44,170 nt of DNA from Massilia horti (GTDB taxonomy: Bacteria > Pseudomonadota > Gammaproteobacteria > Burkholderiales > Burkholderiaceae_D). The translations under genes and the position numbers were made by a program. Each line of letters opens with the position of its first letter. Position 1 is the first letter of the stretch. Below, piece after piece: positions 36,925 through 44,170 of this stretch. Below the pieces are notes generated by a model. It had not been told where the DNA came from. It worked only from the letters and a program-made list of their open reading frames with translations, and did not search any database. Location: positions 1-44,170 of the forward strand of contig NZ_SPUM01000126.1 in assembly GCF_004614195.1 (NCBI RefSeq), given 5' to 3'.

Positions 36925-37197
36925 TCAGGTGCAACAGCCATCCGGCGGGCACGGCCAGCGCGCCTGCCACATTTCCACGATCAGCACCGCAGCGCGCTCC
37001 CGCAACTTGACGGGTGGCCGCCGGCGCAGGTAGGCCACTGCGTCTGCGCGCAGGGACTCAGCCGACTGTTTGGGCAGTTTCACGTGACGGCGGTCGGTGT
37101 AGCACCACAAGCCACTCTCGGTAGCGTCGTACACGCCTTTGAGGTACTGGATAGCGCCGTTATCGCGCTGCTCTTCGCTGTAAGCTCTCTGGAAGGT
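36925..37197 (-). pseudogene. 5'-truncated Rap1a/Tai-type immunity-like remnant
   Basis: An open frame runs from directly after the cheW stop (37198) to a stop at 36925, giving YLKGVYDATESGLWCYT, SLRADAVAYLRRRP and a terminal AVLIVEMWQARWPCP. This spaced pattern (GxxD, Cys, a yL..P helix, final PC) resembles the Rap1a/Tai family of T6SS immunity proteins, which normally start with a signal peptide. No start codon or signal peptide exists here except a GTG at 37134, so the N-terminus appears lost at the cheW junction. It lies 17 bp upstream of the Tae4-like remnant. Confidence 0.5.
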
Positions 37198-37677
37198 TCA
37201 AGCCACGTGGCGCGAGCCGGATATGGCCCCGCGCCCGATCGACATCAGGCGGTCGATGTCGACCAGGATCAGGCGCCGTCCGTCGGCGTTGCCCAGCCCC
37301 AGCAGGTAGTCGATGCGTTGGCCGCCATTGCCGGCAATCGGCGAAATCTGATCGGCCCGCAGCGTCAGCACGCCGGTCACGCTGTCGACCACCATTCCCA
37401 TCACGCAGGCCGAGAGCTTGAGGATGATCACGTCGGTCATCGGATCGGGCTGCGCCGGCCTGCCGCTGAAGGCCGCGCGCATGTCGACGATCGGCATGAT
37501 CACGCCGCGCGACACAGCCACGCCGTCGATGATCTCGCCATCGGACGCAAACCGCTCCAGTGACTTGAGCACGCGCAGTTCCTGGACCTTGTGAAAGTCG
37601 AGGCCGTACTCCAGGCCGCCGAGGGTAAAGGCCAGGAATTGGAGTTCGGGGCTGGCTGTCGCAGTTATCTTGGGCAT
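37198..37677 (-). CDS. Second CheW-domain protein
   Basis: A 159-aa single CheW domain: FLAFTLGGLEYGLDFHKVQE, VAVSRGVIMPIVDMR and GMVVDSVTGVL. It is clearly related to, but diverged from, the operon cheW at 5184. ATG 37677 has AAGGA eight bases upstream. It is encoded 32 kb from the che operon, divergent from an HDOD gene, and may couple a different receptor set. Its stop abuts the frame of an immunity-like remnant. Confidence 0.9.
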   Translation of the reverse strand: MPKITATASPELQFLAFTLGGLEYGLDFHKVQELRVLKSLERFASDGEIIDGVAVSRGVIMPIVDMRAAFSGRPAQPDPMTDVIILKLSACVMGMVVDSVTGVLTLRADQISPIAGNGGQRIDYLLGLGNADGRRLILVDIDRLMSIGRGAISGSRHVA

Positions 37678-37825
37678 GGGGCAATCCTTTCTAGACCGAA
37701 CCAATCGTACGGGCAGAATTGATTGCGATTGTTGATTGCTGTCAATGTTTCCCTTCGACATTTCATTGCCCTGTGGGAACAGTAGAGGCATTACAATGGA
37801 CGGTAATGACGACATGGGAGGATTG

Positions 37826-38911
37826 ATGATGTTTGCCTGGCTGCAGCGACTGTTTTCCGGCTCCGCGCCCGAACCGGTGCGCTTCTCCGCGCCGGAATCG
37901 GAGCGCAGCGCGCCGCCGGAGGTGACGCCGCAGCCGGCGGTCGCTTGCGCCCCCGCCGGGCCTGATCCTGCCGCCGTACCGGGGCCGGCCCCGGTGTCGT
38001 TCGAACAGTTCGACCGCGTCAACCGCGCGTGGGAAGGCTGGTTGTTCGCGCGCAGCGGCGAAGACACGGGCCTGGAGATGACCCCGACCGAAGCGCGAGT
38101 GCTCGATGCACTGGAAGGGATCAATACATCCCAGCAGTCGGGCGTGGCACTGGTGCGGCGCATGCCGGGCCTGATCCCGCAGCTGCTGCAAAGCCTGCGC
38201 AGCGACGGCTTTTCGGGCGCCGCTCTGTCGCGCACGATTTCAAGCGATGTGGTGCTGGTGGCCGAGGTGATCCGCCTGGCCAACAGCTGCTATATCGGTA
38301 CCGGCACCACCATCACCAGTGTGGAGCACGCGGTCATCCTGATCGGCCAGGAAGGGCTGCGCCAGCTGATCACCAGCGTGGCGTTCCGCCCGATTATCGA
38401 CATGCATTCCGGGCACTACACGCGCACCCTCGCCCGGCGCCTTTGGGCGCACGCGGAGCGCTGCGCGGTGGCCAACCGGGTGCTGGCCGAGCAGTCGGGC
38501 ATCGAGCCGTTCGACGCATTCCTGGCCGGTCTGGTCCAAAGCGTGGGGCTGATCGTCGCGCTGCGCATCATGGACCAGGTGGCAAAAGGCGAGCACGACA
38601 TGGGCTCGGAACTGTTCTGCGCACGCCTGGCCGGCGCGGCGCGCAGCCTGTCGTGCAGCATTGCGCGCGAATGGGACTTTCCGCCGGCGGTCATTCAGGC
38701 ACTGCAGGAACAGGGCGGGCCGCGCAAAGGGGCGCAGATGTCGGCGCTGGGCCGGCTGGCGATGCTCACGGATTATCTGGCCAGGCTGCAGGCCTTGTCG
38801 CGCCTGGGGCTGCTGGCAGGCCTTGATCAGTCGCTGCTCGCGGGACTGCCGCCCGCGGCCACGCACTGCTACCAGCTGCTGGCGGCGGCGCCGGAAGAGC
38901 GCGCTGCGTGA
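37826..38911 (+). CDS. HDOD-domain signalling protein
   Basis: A 361-aa protein with a Pro/Ala-rich N-terminal ~60 residues and an HDOD domain from about residue 100, with RMPGLIPQLLQSLRSDG, LVAEVIRLANSCYIG and the helical continuation to about 300. No EAL part is present, unlike the HDOD protein at 158. ATG 37826 (or the adjacent 37829) follows GGGAGG; the frame is open to 37736. Divergent from cheW2 across 148 bp that show no clear promoter. A role in motility signalling is inferred from position. Confidence 0.85.
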   Translation: MMFAWLQRLFSGSAPEPVRFSAPESERSAPPEVTPQPAVACAPAGPDPAAVPGPAPVSFEQFDRVNRAWEGWLFARSGEDTGLEMTPTEARVLDALEGINTSQQSGVALVRRMPGLIPQLLQSLRSDGFSGAALSRTISSDVVLVAEVIRLANSCYIGTGTTITSVEHAVILIGQEGLRQLITSVAFRPIIDMHSGHYTRTLARRLWAHAERCAVANRVLAEQSGIEPFDAFLAGLVQSVGLIVALRIMDQVAKGEHDMGSELFCARLAGAARSLSCSIAREWDFPPAVIQALQEQGGPRKGAQMSALGRLAMLTDYLARLQALSRLGLLAGLDQSLLAGLPPAATHCYQLLAAAPEERAA

Positions 38912-38938
38912 ACCGGTAGACCGCCGCACGCGCTCAAC

Positions 38939-39023
38939 TTGTGCGCTCTTGCGGCTGCTGCGCCACTACGCTGCGTTCGCGAACCGCGTGCGCACAGGCA
39001 TCAAAGGCCCCGTGCACCCTACG
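38939..39023. repeat. Dispersed inverted repeat, copy R5 (left arm lost)
   Basis: The right half is intact: TTGCGGCTGCTGCGCC, GTTCGCGAACCGCGTGCGCAC, an AGGCATCAAAGGCCCC insert, then GTGCACCCTACG ending at 39023. The left arm is eroded; only the inner TGCGCTCTTGCGGC remains. The insert is the TTTGATG type, matching the left arm of R6 at 43869. Confidence 0.75.
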
Positions 39024-39049
39024 ATGTCTCGGCGCCTCGGGTACCACAC

Positions 39050-40951
39050 TCAAGCGCCGGTGTTGCTCCATTCGAAGGCGCCGTCGCAGCCCGCAAACAG
39101 AACGGTCTCCGGCAGCATCTCGCGCACGCGCGCCCTGACCTCGCGCGACGGCAAGTCGAAGACGCTGGCGTCTCCCGGGTGAAACGGCGCCGCGCGCACC
39201 TGGGTGTCGCCCGCCACCTGCGCGATCGACACCGTACAGGTCTGCGCGTTCTCGCTGCGCTGGCGTTCGAGCTGGGCAAGCAGCTCCAGCCCGGAACGCT
39301 GGTCCGCTTCGGCCGCCTTCATTGCGGCAGACGCGCGCGCGATCTCCTGCAGCGCCGGTGCCACGGCCTGCGCCATTTTGCGGAACTGGGCCTGCTGATC
39401 GGCGTTCAGTGTGAGCTCGTTCTTGCGCACGCGCGTTGCCAGCAGCATGTAGCGCCGCACCTCGGGCTGGCCGATCAGGCGCTCCATTGCGGCCTTGTGG
39501 TGCGCGGCCAGCTGCGCCAGCTGCTCGACGCGCTCGTGCACCTGCCCGATGGTTTCAATGATCGGGCCGCATTCCGGATACATGGCGAGCACCACCATCT
39601 CGGCCTGCCGGCGCGGGGCGGCACTACCGATTGTCACCCGCAGCGCGCCGATCGCGCAGCCTTCGGCCTGCTCGATCTGCACCTCGTCGCCCAGGATGTC
39701 GCAGTTGATGGCCTGGCCGATCGTGACCCGGGTGCCGGTCACCACGCAGTTCTCGGCGCGCTGCAGCGCGACCACCCCGCGTTTGGTCTGGACCACCGCG
39801 CCAGACGCGACGCCCTTGATGTGAACGTCGCCGTGCTGGTTTTGCACACTGCCGCCCACCAGGTTGCGGTTCAGCCGCACCGTGCCGCCGCGCGAGACGA
39901 TGTGGCCGAACACGTCGGCATGCACCGTGATGCCCTCGCCTTCGATCACGCGATTTTCCTGCACCTCGCCGAATTCCTCGAAGTCGCCTTCCAGCTTCAG
40001 GTTGCCGGTGGTCTTGACGCTCACGCCGTCGTGGCTGACGATCTTGTCGCCTACCGAGAGCCGGCTGGTCTTGGAGTCGACGTTAAGAAAGCCCGACTGC
40101 TGCGCGACCAGGAATTCGCCTTCGCCGGTGCGCTCGACGCGGGTGCCGTCGCCGGCGTAGACCGCCAGCTCGAGATCCTTGGGCACGCTGGGCGCGATCG
40201 GAATGCCGGACAGTTCGCAGCCGGGCGTGCCGGCAATGGGCGGCAGCTTCTTGAGCAGGCGCTCGCCTTCGCGGATCTGGGGAAAGCGGTTCTGGAAGGT
40301 CATCAGGTCCAGCTTGCCGTTGGCGAGCTGGCGCGGCGCGTTATTGCGATGGATGTCGTCCGAGACCTCGATCACGCGCGCGTCCTGCCCCGGCATCGGT
40401 TCGAGCCGGCTCGCCACCAGCAGGCGCCCGGCCTGGCGGCTGTCGATCGCAGCGCGCACCGCCTGGACGTCGATGCCGAACCGGATCCCCTTGCACCACA
40501 TGTCGGCGATGAATTCGTCCAGGTCAAGGCTGGCCGGAATACCGGGCGCATCGGGATCGTCGGGGTCGTCCAGGAAGACCGGCTCGAAATAGTAATCGGC
40601 CTGGCCGCCGGCGATCTTCACCGAGCGGTACAGCGCGCGCCGGCGCGGCTCGAACGGGGCGATGTCGTCGGCGATACGCAGGCCCAGGCCAGGCACGGGA
40701 CGCAGTTCCGGGCCATGCCCGTACAAGGCCCTGATCAGGACTGGGTAGTCGAGCCCGCTGAAATACCGGTCGCTTCCAAAGATGTTGTCGATGGCCGCCA
40801 GCAGGCTGGCGCCGAGCAGGTCGAGGTCGGCGTACACGCCGTCGGCCCGCTGGACGATGCACTGCGGCAGGCTAGCGCCGCCCTGGCGACTGCCCTGGCT
40901 GGCGAGTAACGTGGCATCTGCAGGTTCGTTCGGCACGTGGGGGCTCCGCAC
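39050..40951 (-). CDS. DUF342/FapA-like protein
   Basis: A 633-aa protein with the DUF342 (FapA, flagellar assembly protein A) repeat region in the middle: GVSVKTTGNLKLEGDF, GITVHADVFGHIVSRGG and GDVHIKGVASGAVVQTKRG, a beta-helix-type pattern at about 270-430. A helical coiled-coil stretch follows at about 455-580. The start is GTG 40951, with CAGGA five bases upstream; no ATG fits. Members of this family are found near flagellar or c-di-GMP genes, but their biochemical role is not established. No partner is adjacent. Confidence 0.8.
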   Translation of the reverse strand: MRSPHVPNEPADATLLASQGSRQGGASLPQCIVQRADGVYADLDLLGASLLAAIDNIFGSDRYFSGLDYPVLIRALYGHGPELRPVPGLGLRIADDIAPFEPRRRALYRSVKIAGGQADYYFEPVFLDDPDDPDAPGIPASLDLDEFIADMWCKGIRFGIDVQAVRAAIDSRQAGRLLVASRLEPMPGQDARVIEVSDDIHRNNAPRQLANGKLDLMTFQNRFPQIREGERLLKKLPPIAGTPGCELSGIPIAPSVPKDLELAVYAGDGTRVERTGEGEFLVAQQSGFLNVDSKTSRLSVGDKIVSHDGVSVKTTGNLKLEGDFEEFGEVQENRVIEGEGITVHADVFGHIVSRGGTVRLNRNLVGGSVQNQHGDVHIKGVASGAVVQTKRGVVALQRAENCVVTGTRVTIGQAINCDILGDEVQIEQAEGCAIGALRVTIGSAAPRRQAEMVVLAMYPECGPIIETIGQVHERVEQLAQLAAHHKAAMERLIGQPEVRRYMLLATRVRKNELTLNADQQAQFRKMAQAVAPALQEIARASAAMKAAEADQRSGLELLAQLERQRSENAQTCTVSIAQVAGDTQVRAAPFHPGDASVFDLPSREVRARVREMLPETVLFAGCDGAFEWSNTGA

Positions 40952-41033
40952 AGGTCCTGCTAACAGCAGGCATCGTGCAAGAGTAGCATGTTGTGCCGAT
41001 GAAATAAATGACTTACAACAAATTCCGGTTGCG

Positions 41034-41054
41034 CGGGCCGCAGCAAGCGGCCCG
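41034..41054 (-). terminator. Hairpin after the small exported protein gene
   Basis: CGGGCCGC and GCGGCCCG form a perfect 8-bp stem around a 5-nt loop, ten bases after the exported-protein stop. No T-run follows, so its efficiency is uncertain. Confidence 0.45.
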
Positions 41055-41064
41055 GGGCAAACCG

Positions 41065-41454
41065 TCAGCGGCGCTGCGGGTTCGGGTACAAATCCATGCC
41101 GGCTTCGTTGATCTGGCGCCGCAGGTCGCGCCGCTCGTCCGGCGTCATGCGGCCGCTCCGGCGGTTGTTCTCCGAATTGCGCATCTGTTCCTGCTGCATC
41201 TGGGCCTGACGGCGCTGCTCCTCGCGCGCCTCGAAGGCACGCGCGGCGGCGCGATTGTCCTCGCGCGGCAACTGGAAGCGCTCGCTATGCGGCACCGGCT
41301 GCGCATCGTCGCGCTGCTCATTGCGTTGGGCGTGCGCGGCGCCCAGTCCCAGGGACGCCAGCGCAACGACCACGACGCCACGACGCAGCAGCCGGGCCAG
41401 TTCGGCGCGGCGCGTGTGCCATCTTGCGTCCGGTTGGTTGAGCGCGCTAATCAT
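41065..41454 (-). CDS. Small exported charged protein, unknown function
   Basis: A 129-aa protein. Residues 20-42 (LARLLRRGVVVVALASLGLG followed by AAHAQ) look like a signal peptide with cleavage after AHA, preceded by an unusually long N-terminal extension. The mature part is rich in Arg, Gln and Glu and ends in GRMTPDERRDLRRQINEAG, a charged helix. No family was recognised. It lies 198 bp from, and divergent to, ompR. Confidence 0.7.
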   Translation of the reverse strand: MISALNQPDARWHTRRAELARLLRRGVVVVALASLGLGAAHAQRNEQRDDAQPVPHSERFQLPREDNRAAARAFEAREEQRRQAQMQQEQMRNSENNRRSGRMTPDERRDLRRQINEAGMDLYPNPQRR

Positions 41455-41652
41455 GGTGTTTCCTCTTCCGCGATGCCTTGTAAACAGATAAGCTGTAATT
41501 CAGCCTGATCCCAGTGTATGAGCAATCCCCCTGAGGTATAAGCCGAATTGGGTAAAGTTTGTAACACAATGTAATGCCGCGGTCGTATCCATAACTTTCC
41601 GGGCGACGAGACGTTACCATAGCGACATGCATCTGACAAATTTGAACGCCAA

Positions 41653-42417
41653 ATGAACCCAACATCGAGCCCCAATCAAGCCAGCGCAAACAACAACGGC
41701 CACACCGCCAGGATCATGGTCGTGGACGACGACGTGCGGCTGCGCGACCTGTTGCGCCGCTACCTGACCGAGCAGGGCTTCCAGGTGGTCACCGCCGAAA
41801 GCGCGCCCGCGATGAACAAGCTGTGGTTGCGCGAACGCTACGATCTGCTGGTGCTGGACTTGATGCTGCCCGGCGAAGACGGCCTGTCGATCTGCCGCCG
41901 CCTGCGCGGCGCCGGCGACCAGACGCCGATCATCATGCTCACCGCCAAGGGCGAGGACGTGGACCGCATCGTCGGCCTGGAGATGGGCGCCGACGACTAC
42001 CTGCCCAAGCCGTTCAACCCGCGCGAGCTGGTCGCGCGCATCAACGCGGTCCTGCGCCGCAAGGGGCCGGACGAAATCCCCGGCGCGCCGTCGGAGACCC
42101 CGCAGAGTTTCGAGTTCGGCGACTTCGTGCTCGACCTGGGCACCCGCACGCTGAAGAAAAACGGCGAGACAGTGCCGCTTACCACGGGCGAATTCTCGGT
42201 GCTCAAGGTGTTCGCGCGCCATGCGCGCCAGCCGCTCTCGCGCGAAAAATTGATGGAACTGGCGCGCGGACGCGAATACGAGGTGTTCGACCGCAGCCTG
42301 GACGTGCAGATCTCGCGCCTGCGCAAGCTGATCGAACCGGATCCTTCGAGCCCGCTCTACATCCAGACCGTGTGGGGCCTGGGCTACGTATTCATTCCTG
42401 AAGGACAACCGCGCTAG
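41653..42417 (+). CDS. ompR: OmpR, osmotic-type response regulator
   Basis: A 254-aa receiver plus winged-helix activator. Phospho-acceptor Asp69 (LLVLDLMLPGEDG), Lys in YLPKPFNP, and a C-terminal DNA-binding domain with VPLTTGEFSVL and the EYEVFDRSLDVQISRLRKLI-like recognition helix. ATG 41653 gives an N-terminal ~19-residue polar extension. Its stop overlaps the envZ GTG by 1 bp (TAGTG). It regulates with EnvZ; the targets in this organism are unknown. Confidence 0.94.
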   Translation: MNPTSSPNQASANNNGHTARIMVVDDDVRLRDLLRRYLTEQGFQVVTAESAPAMNKLWLRERYDLLVLDLMLPGEDGLSICRRLRGAGDQTPIIMLTAKGEDVDRIVGLEMGADDYLPKPFNPRELVARINAVLRRKGPDEIPGAPSETPQSFEFGDFVLDLGTRTLKKNGETVPLTTGEFSVLKVFARHARQPLSREKLMELARGREYEVFDRSLDVQISRLRKLIEPDPSSPLYIQTVWGLGYVFIPEGQPR

Positions 42418-43790
42418 TGTCTTTACGATTCTTCTCGGGGCCGAGCAGTCCGCGCCTGTCGCGCCTGAGGAGCGGGCTGTTCTGGCGTACCTTCCTGCTG
42501 CTGTCGGTGCTCACCACGCTGTCGATGGGATCGTGGATCGGCCTGATGAACGTGTACCAGCGCGGCTCGCAGGTGCAGCAGACGGCCGAACAGGTGGTCT
42601 CGGTGGTCACCATCACGAAAGCGGCGCTGACCCACTCGGCGCCCGAGCTGCGGCGCGAGCTGCTGTTCGAGCTGGTCTCCAACGAGGGGATCCGCGTCTA
42701 CAACCTGGAGCCGACCGACCAGATCGAACCGCCTCCGAACACCCCTGAGATGCCGGAGATCGCCGCGCTGGTGCGGGCAAAGCTCGGCCCCGACACCCGC
42801 TTTTCGCGGCGCGTCAACGGCGTGGCCGGGTTCTGGGTCAGCTTTGAAATCGACGACGACAAGTACTGGCTGATGCTCGAGCGCGATCGCCTGGAGGCCT
42901 TGAAGCGGGTGCAGTGGATCGGCTGGGCGACCGTGGTCGGCGTGCTGTCGGTGCTGGGCGCGGCGCTGATCTCGGGCCTGGTGAACCTGCCGCTGGCGCG
43001 CCTGACGGCGGCCGCGCGCGCGATCGCCCAGGGCAAGCGCCCCACCCCGCTGCCCGAGAAGGGGCCGAAGGAAGTACTCGAGGCCAACCGCAGCTTCAAC
43101 CAGATGGTCGAGGACCTGGCCCAGGTGGAGAAGGACCGCGCGGTGATCCTGGCCGGCATCTCGCACGACCTGCGCACGCCGCTGGCGCGCATGCAGCTGG
43201 AAGTGGAGATGGCGACCCTGTCATCCGAGGCGCGCGAAGGCATGCAGTCGGACATCGCGCAGATGGACGCGATCATCGGCCAGTTCCTCGACTACGCCAA
43301 GCCGACCGAGGCCGCGACCTTCGTGCCGGTGGACCTGTCGGAGCTGCTGGAGGACTCGGCGCGCGAGGCGGCGCGCCTGCCTGACGTGCGGGTGCAGGCC
43401 CAGGTCCAGCCGGGGGTGCACGTGCTGGGCAATGCGACCGACATCCGGCGCGTCATCAACAACATCATCGAGAACGCGCGCCGCTACGGCAAGACGCCGG
43501 GCCGGGACGTGACCGAGATCGAGATCGCCTGCCGCGTGCGCACGACCGGGCACGGGCGCCGCGCGACGGTCGACATCGCCGACCATGGCACGGGCATCCC
43601 GGCCGACCAGATCGGGCAGCTGCTCAAGCCGTTCACCCGGCTCGACAGCGCGCGCGGCCAGGCCAACGGCGCGGGGCTGGGGCTGGCCATCGTGGAGCGC
43701 GTGATCAGCCGCCACAACGCCGAGCTCGTCGTAAGCAACCGCGAGGGCGGTGGTTTGCTGGTGCAGTTCAATCTGCCGCTGGCGACCTGA
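42417..43790 (+). CDS. envZ: EnvZ, sensor histidine kinase
   Basis: Membrane sensor kinase for OmpR. The 457-aa protein has membrane helix 1 (about 24-46), a periplasmic loop (about 47-165), membrane helix 2 (about 167-190), HAMP (about 190-245), phospho-acceptor His250 in ISHDLRTPLARM, and an ATPase domain with NIIENARRYG, DHGTGIP and GAGLGLAIV. It begins at GTG 42417 overlapping ompR. The periplasmic loop is much longer than the short EnvZ cytoplasmic-sensing core needs but similar to other EnvZ proteins. Confidence 0.93.
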   Translation: MSLRFFSGPSSPRLSRLRSGLFWRTFLLLSVLTTLSMGSWIGLMNVYQRGSQVQQTAEQVVSVVTITKAALTHSAPELRRELLFELVSNEGIRVYNLEPTDQIEPPPNTPEMPEIAALVRAKLGPDTRFSRRVNGVAGFWVSFEIDDDKYWLMLERDRLEALKRVQWIGWATVVGVLSVLGAALISGLVNLPLARLTAAARAIAQGKRPTPLPEKGPKEVLEANRSFNQMVEDLAQVEKDRAVILAGISHDLRTPLARMQLEVEMATLSSEAREGMQSDIAQMDAIIGQFLDYAKPTEAATFVPVDLSELLEDSAREAARLPDVRVQAQVQPGVHVLGNATDIRRVINNIIENARRYGKTPGRDVTEIEIACRVRTTGHGRRATVDIADHGTGIPADQIGQLLKPFTRLDSARGQANGAGLGLAIVERVISRHNAELVVSNREGGGLLVQFNLPLAT

Positions 43791-43868
43791 GCTTGCGGTA
43801 GGTGTACGTATCCGAGCCAACGCCTGCACGGCCCCCCGCCCTGCCGAAGCCCGTGGCCGTCGCACATT

Positions 43869-44161
43869 GTAGGGTGCGCGGGGCCTTTGATGACCTGTGC
43901 GCACGCGGTCATCGCATGCTGACTTGCGGCCCGTTTCACTAGCAGCGTGCGCGAACCGCGTGCGCATGGTCGTCGGAGGCGCCGCGGCCGCTACGCCTGA
44001 ACACGCGGCACGTGTTCGTGCCGGAGCCAACGATGTTCAATCGTAGCCGTGCGCACAGGGCATCAAAGGACGCGCGCCCCTACGCCTATGCACGCGGTGC
44101 GTGTTCGTACCGGAACCAACGATATTCAACCGTACCGCGTGCGCACAGGTGCGCACCCTAC
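43869..44161. repeat. Mosaic array of the dispersed inverted repeat, copy R6
   Basis: The left arm at 43869-43909 (TTTGATG-type insert) and the family loop are followed by three right arms in a row: 43953-43993 (GTCGTCGGAGGCGCC insert, CCGCCGAGGACC-like), 44046-44083 (CATCAAAGGA insert) and 44132-44160 (no insert). The last two lie in imperfect tandem units of 89 bp starting at 43992 and 44081, each beginning TACGCCT and containing CACGCGG and GTGTTCGT. This array fills the 380 bp after envZ. Confidence 0.8.
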
Positions 44162-44170
44162 TCCGATGCA

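Noticed and set aside
41552..41575. TAAAGTTT followed by GCCG upstream of ompR
   Set aside because: The -35-like box is exact for sigma-28, but the spacer is 15 nt instead of 11 and the -10 half is poor.

Overview
The window looks like a chromosome segment of a high-GC motile betaproteobacterium, most likely Oxalobacteraceae (Massilia/Duganella-like). This rests on gene order and protein character: an flhDC-motAB-che cluster, a dapC-dapD-dapE-prmB neighbourhood, a PHA-synthase-like gene and an OmpR/EnvZ pair. The genus is an inference, since no database search was possible.

Positions 1-13,226 hold a minus-strand motility and chemotaxis block. Read 5'->3' it runs flhD, flhC, a membrane-anchored methyltransferase, motA, motB, a short CheZ-like gene, cheY, cheA, cheW, cheR, cheD, cheB, a second cheY, cheZ and an EAL-like/HDOD protein. 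Upstream of flhD lie two copies, 75 bp apart, of an element that matches the sigma-28 promoter consensus with exact 11-nt spacing, both pointing at flhDC. If they are active, the flagellar master regulator would receive feedback from the late flagellar sigma factor.

Positions 13,227-16,546 hold a plus-strand kynB-kynU-kynA operon (tryptophan to anthranilate), translationally coupled and followed by a small serine hydrolase. Positions 16,765-22,814 (minus) hold htpG with a recognisable sigma-32 promoter, then a visibly more AT-rich pair: a ~650-aa aconitase-like protein and a PhaC-like PHA synthase. Positions 22,888-29,913 hold a threonine-dehydratase-like enzyme next to a RidA-type deaminase, a PLP aminotransferase, a REC-GGDEF diguanylate cyclase, a DUF1275 membrane protein, and dapC-dapD. 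Positions 30,075-36,534 hold pilU, a small lipoprotein, an ArsC/Spx-like protein, dapE, prmB and a YheS-type ABC-F ATPase.

Positions 36,535-41,454 are a rearranged stretch. Remnants of what looks like a type VI secretion Tae4 amidase effector and its Rap1a/Tai-type immunity protein are squeezed between a dispersed repeat and a second cheW. They are followed by a divergent HDOD gene, a DUF342/FapA-like protein and a small exported protein. OmpR/EnvZ (41,653-43,790) close the coding part.

At least seven copies or partial copies of a dispersed ~80-150 bp inverted repeat (ends GTAGGGTGCGC/GCGCACCCTAC) lie between genes or at rearrangement points. Their arms carry different inserts that match the partner arm, so the hairpin is kept while its sequence changes. 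A separate cluster of GGGTCAGACCC palindromes lies at 31,756-31,968. No tRNA, rRNA, CRISPR array, intact insertion sequence or prophage was recognised.
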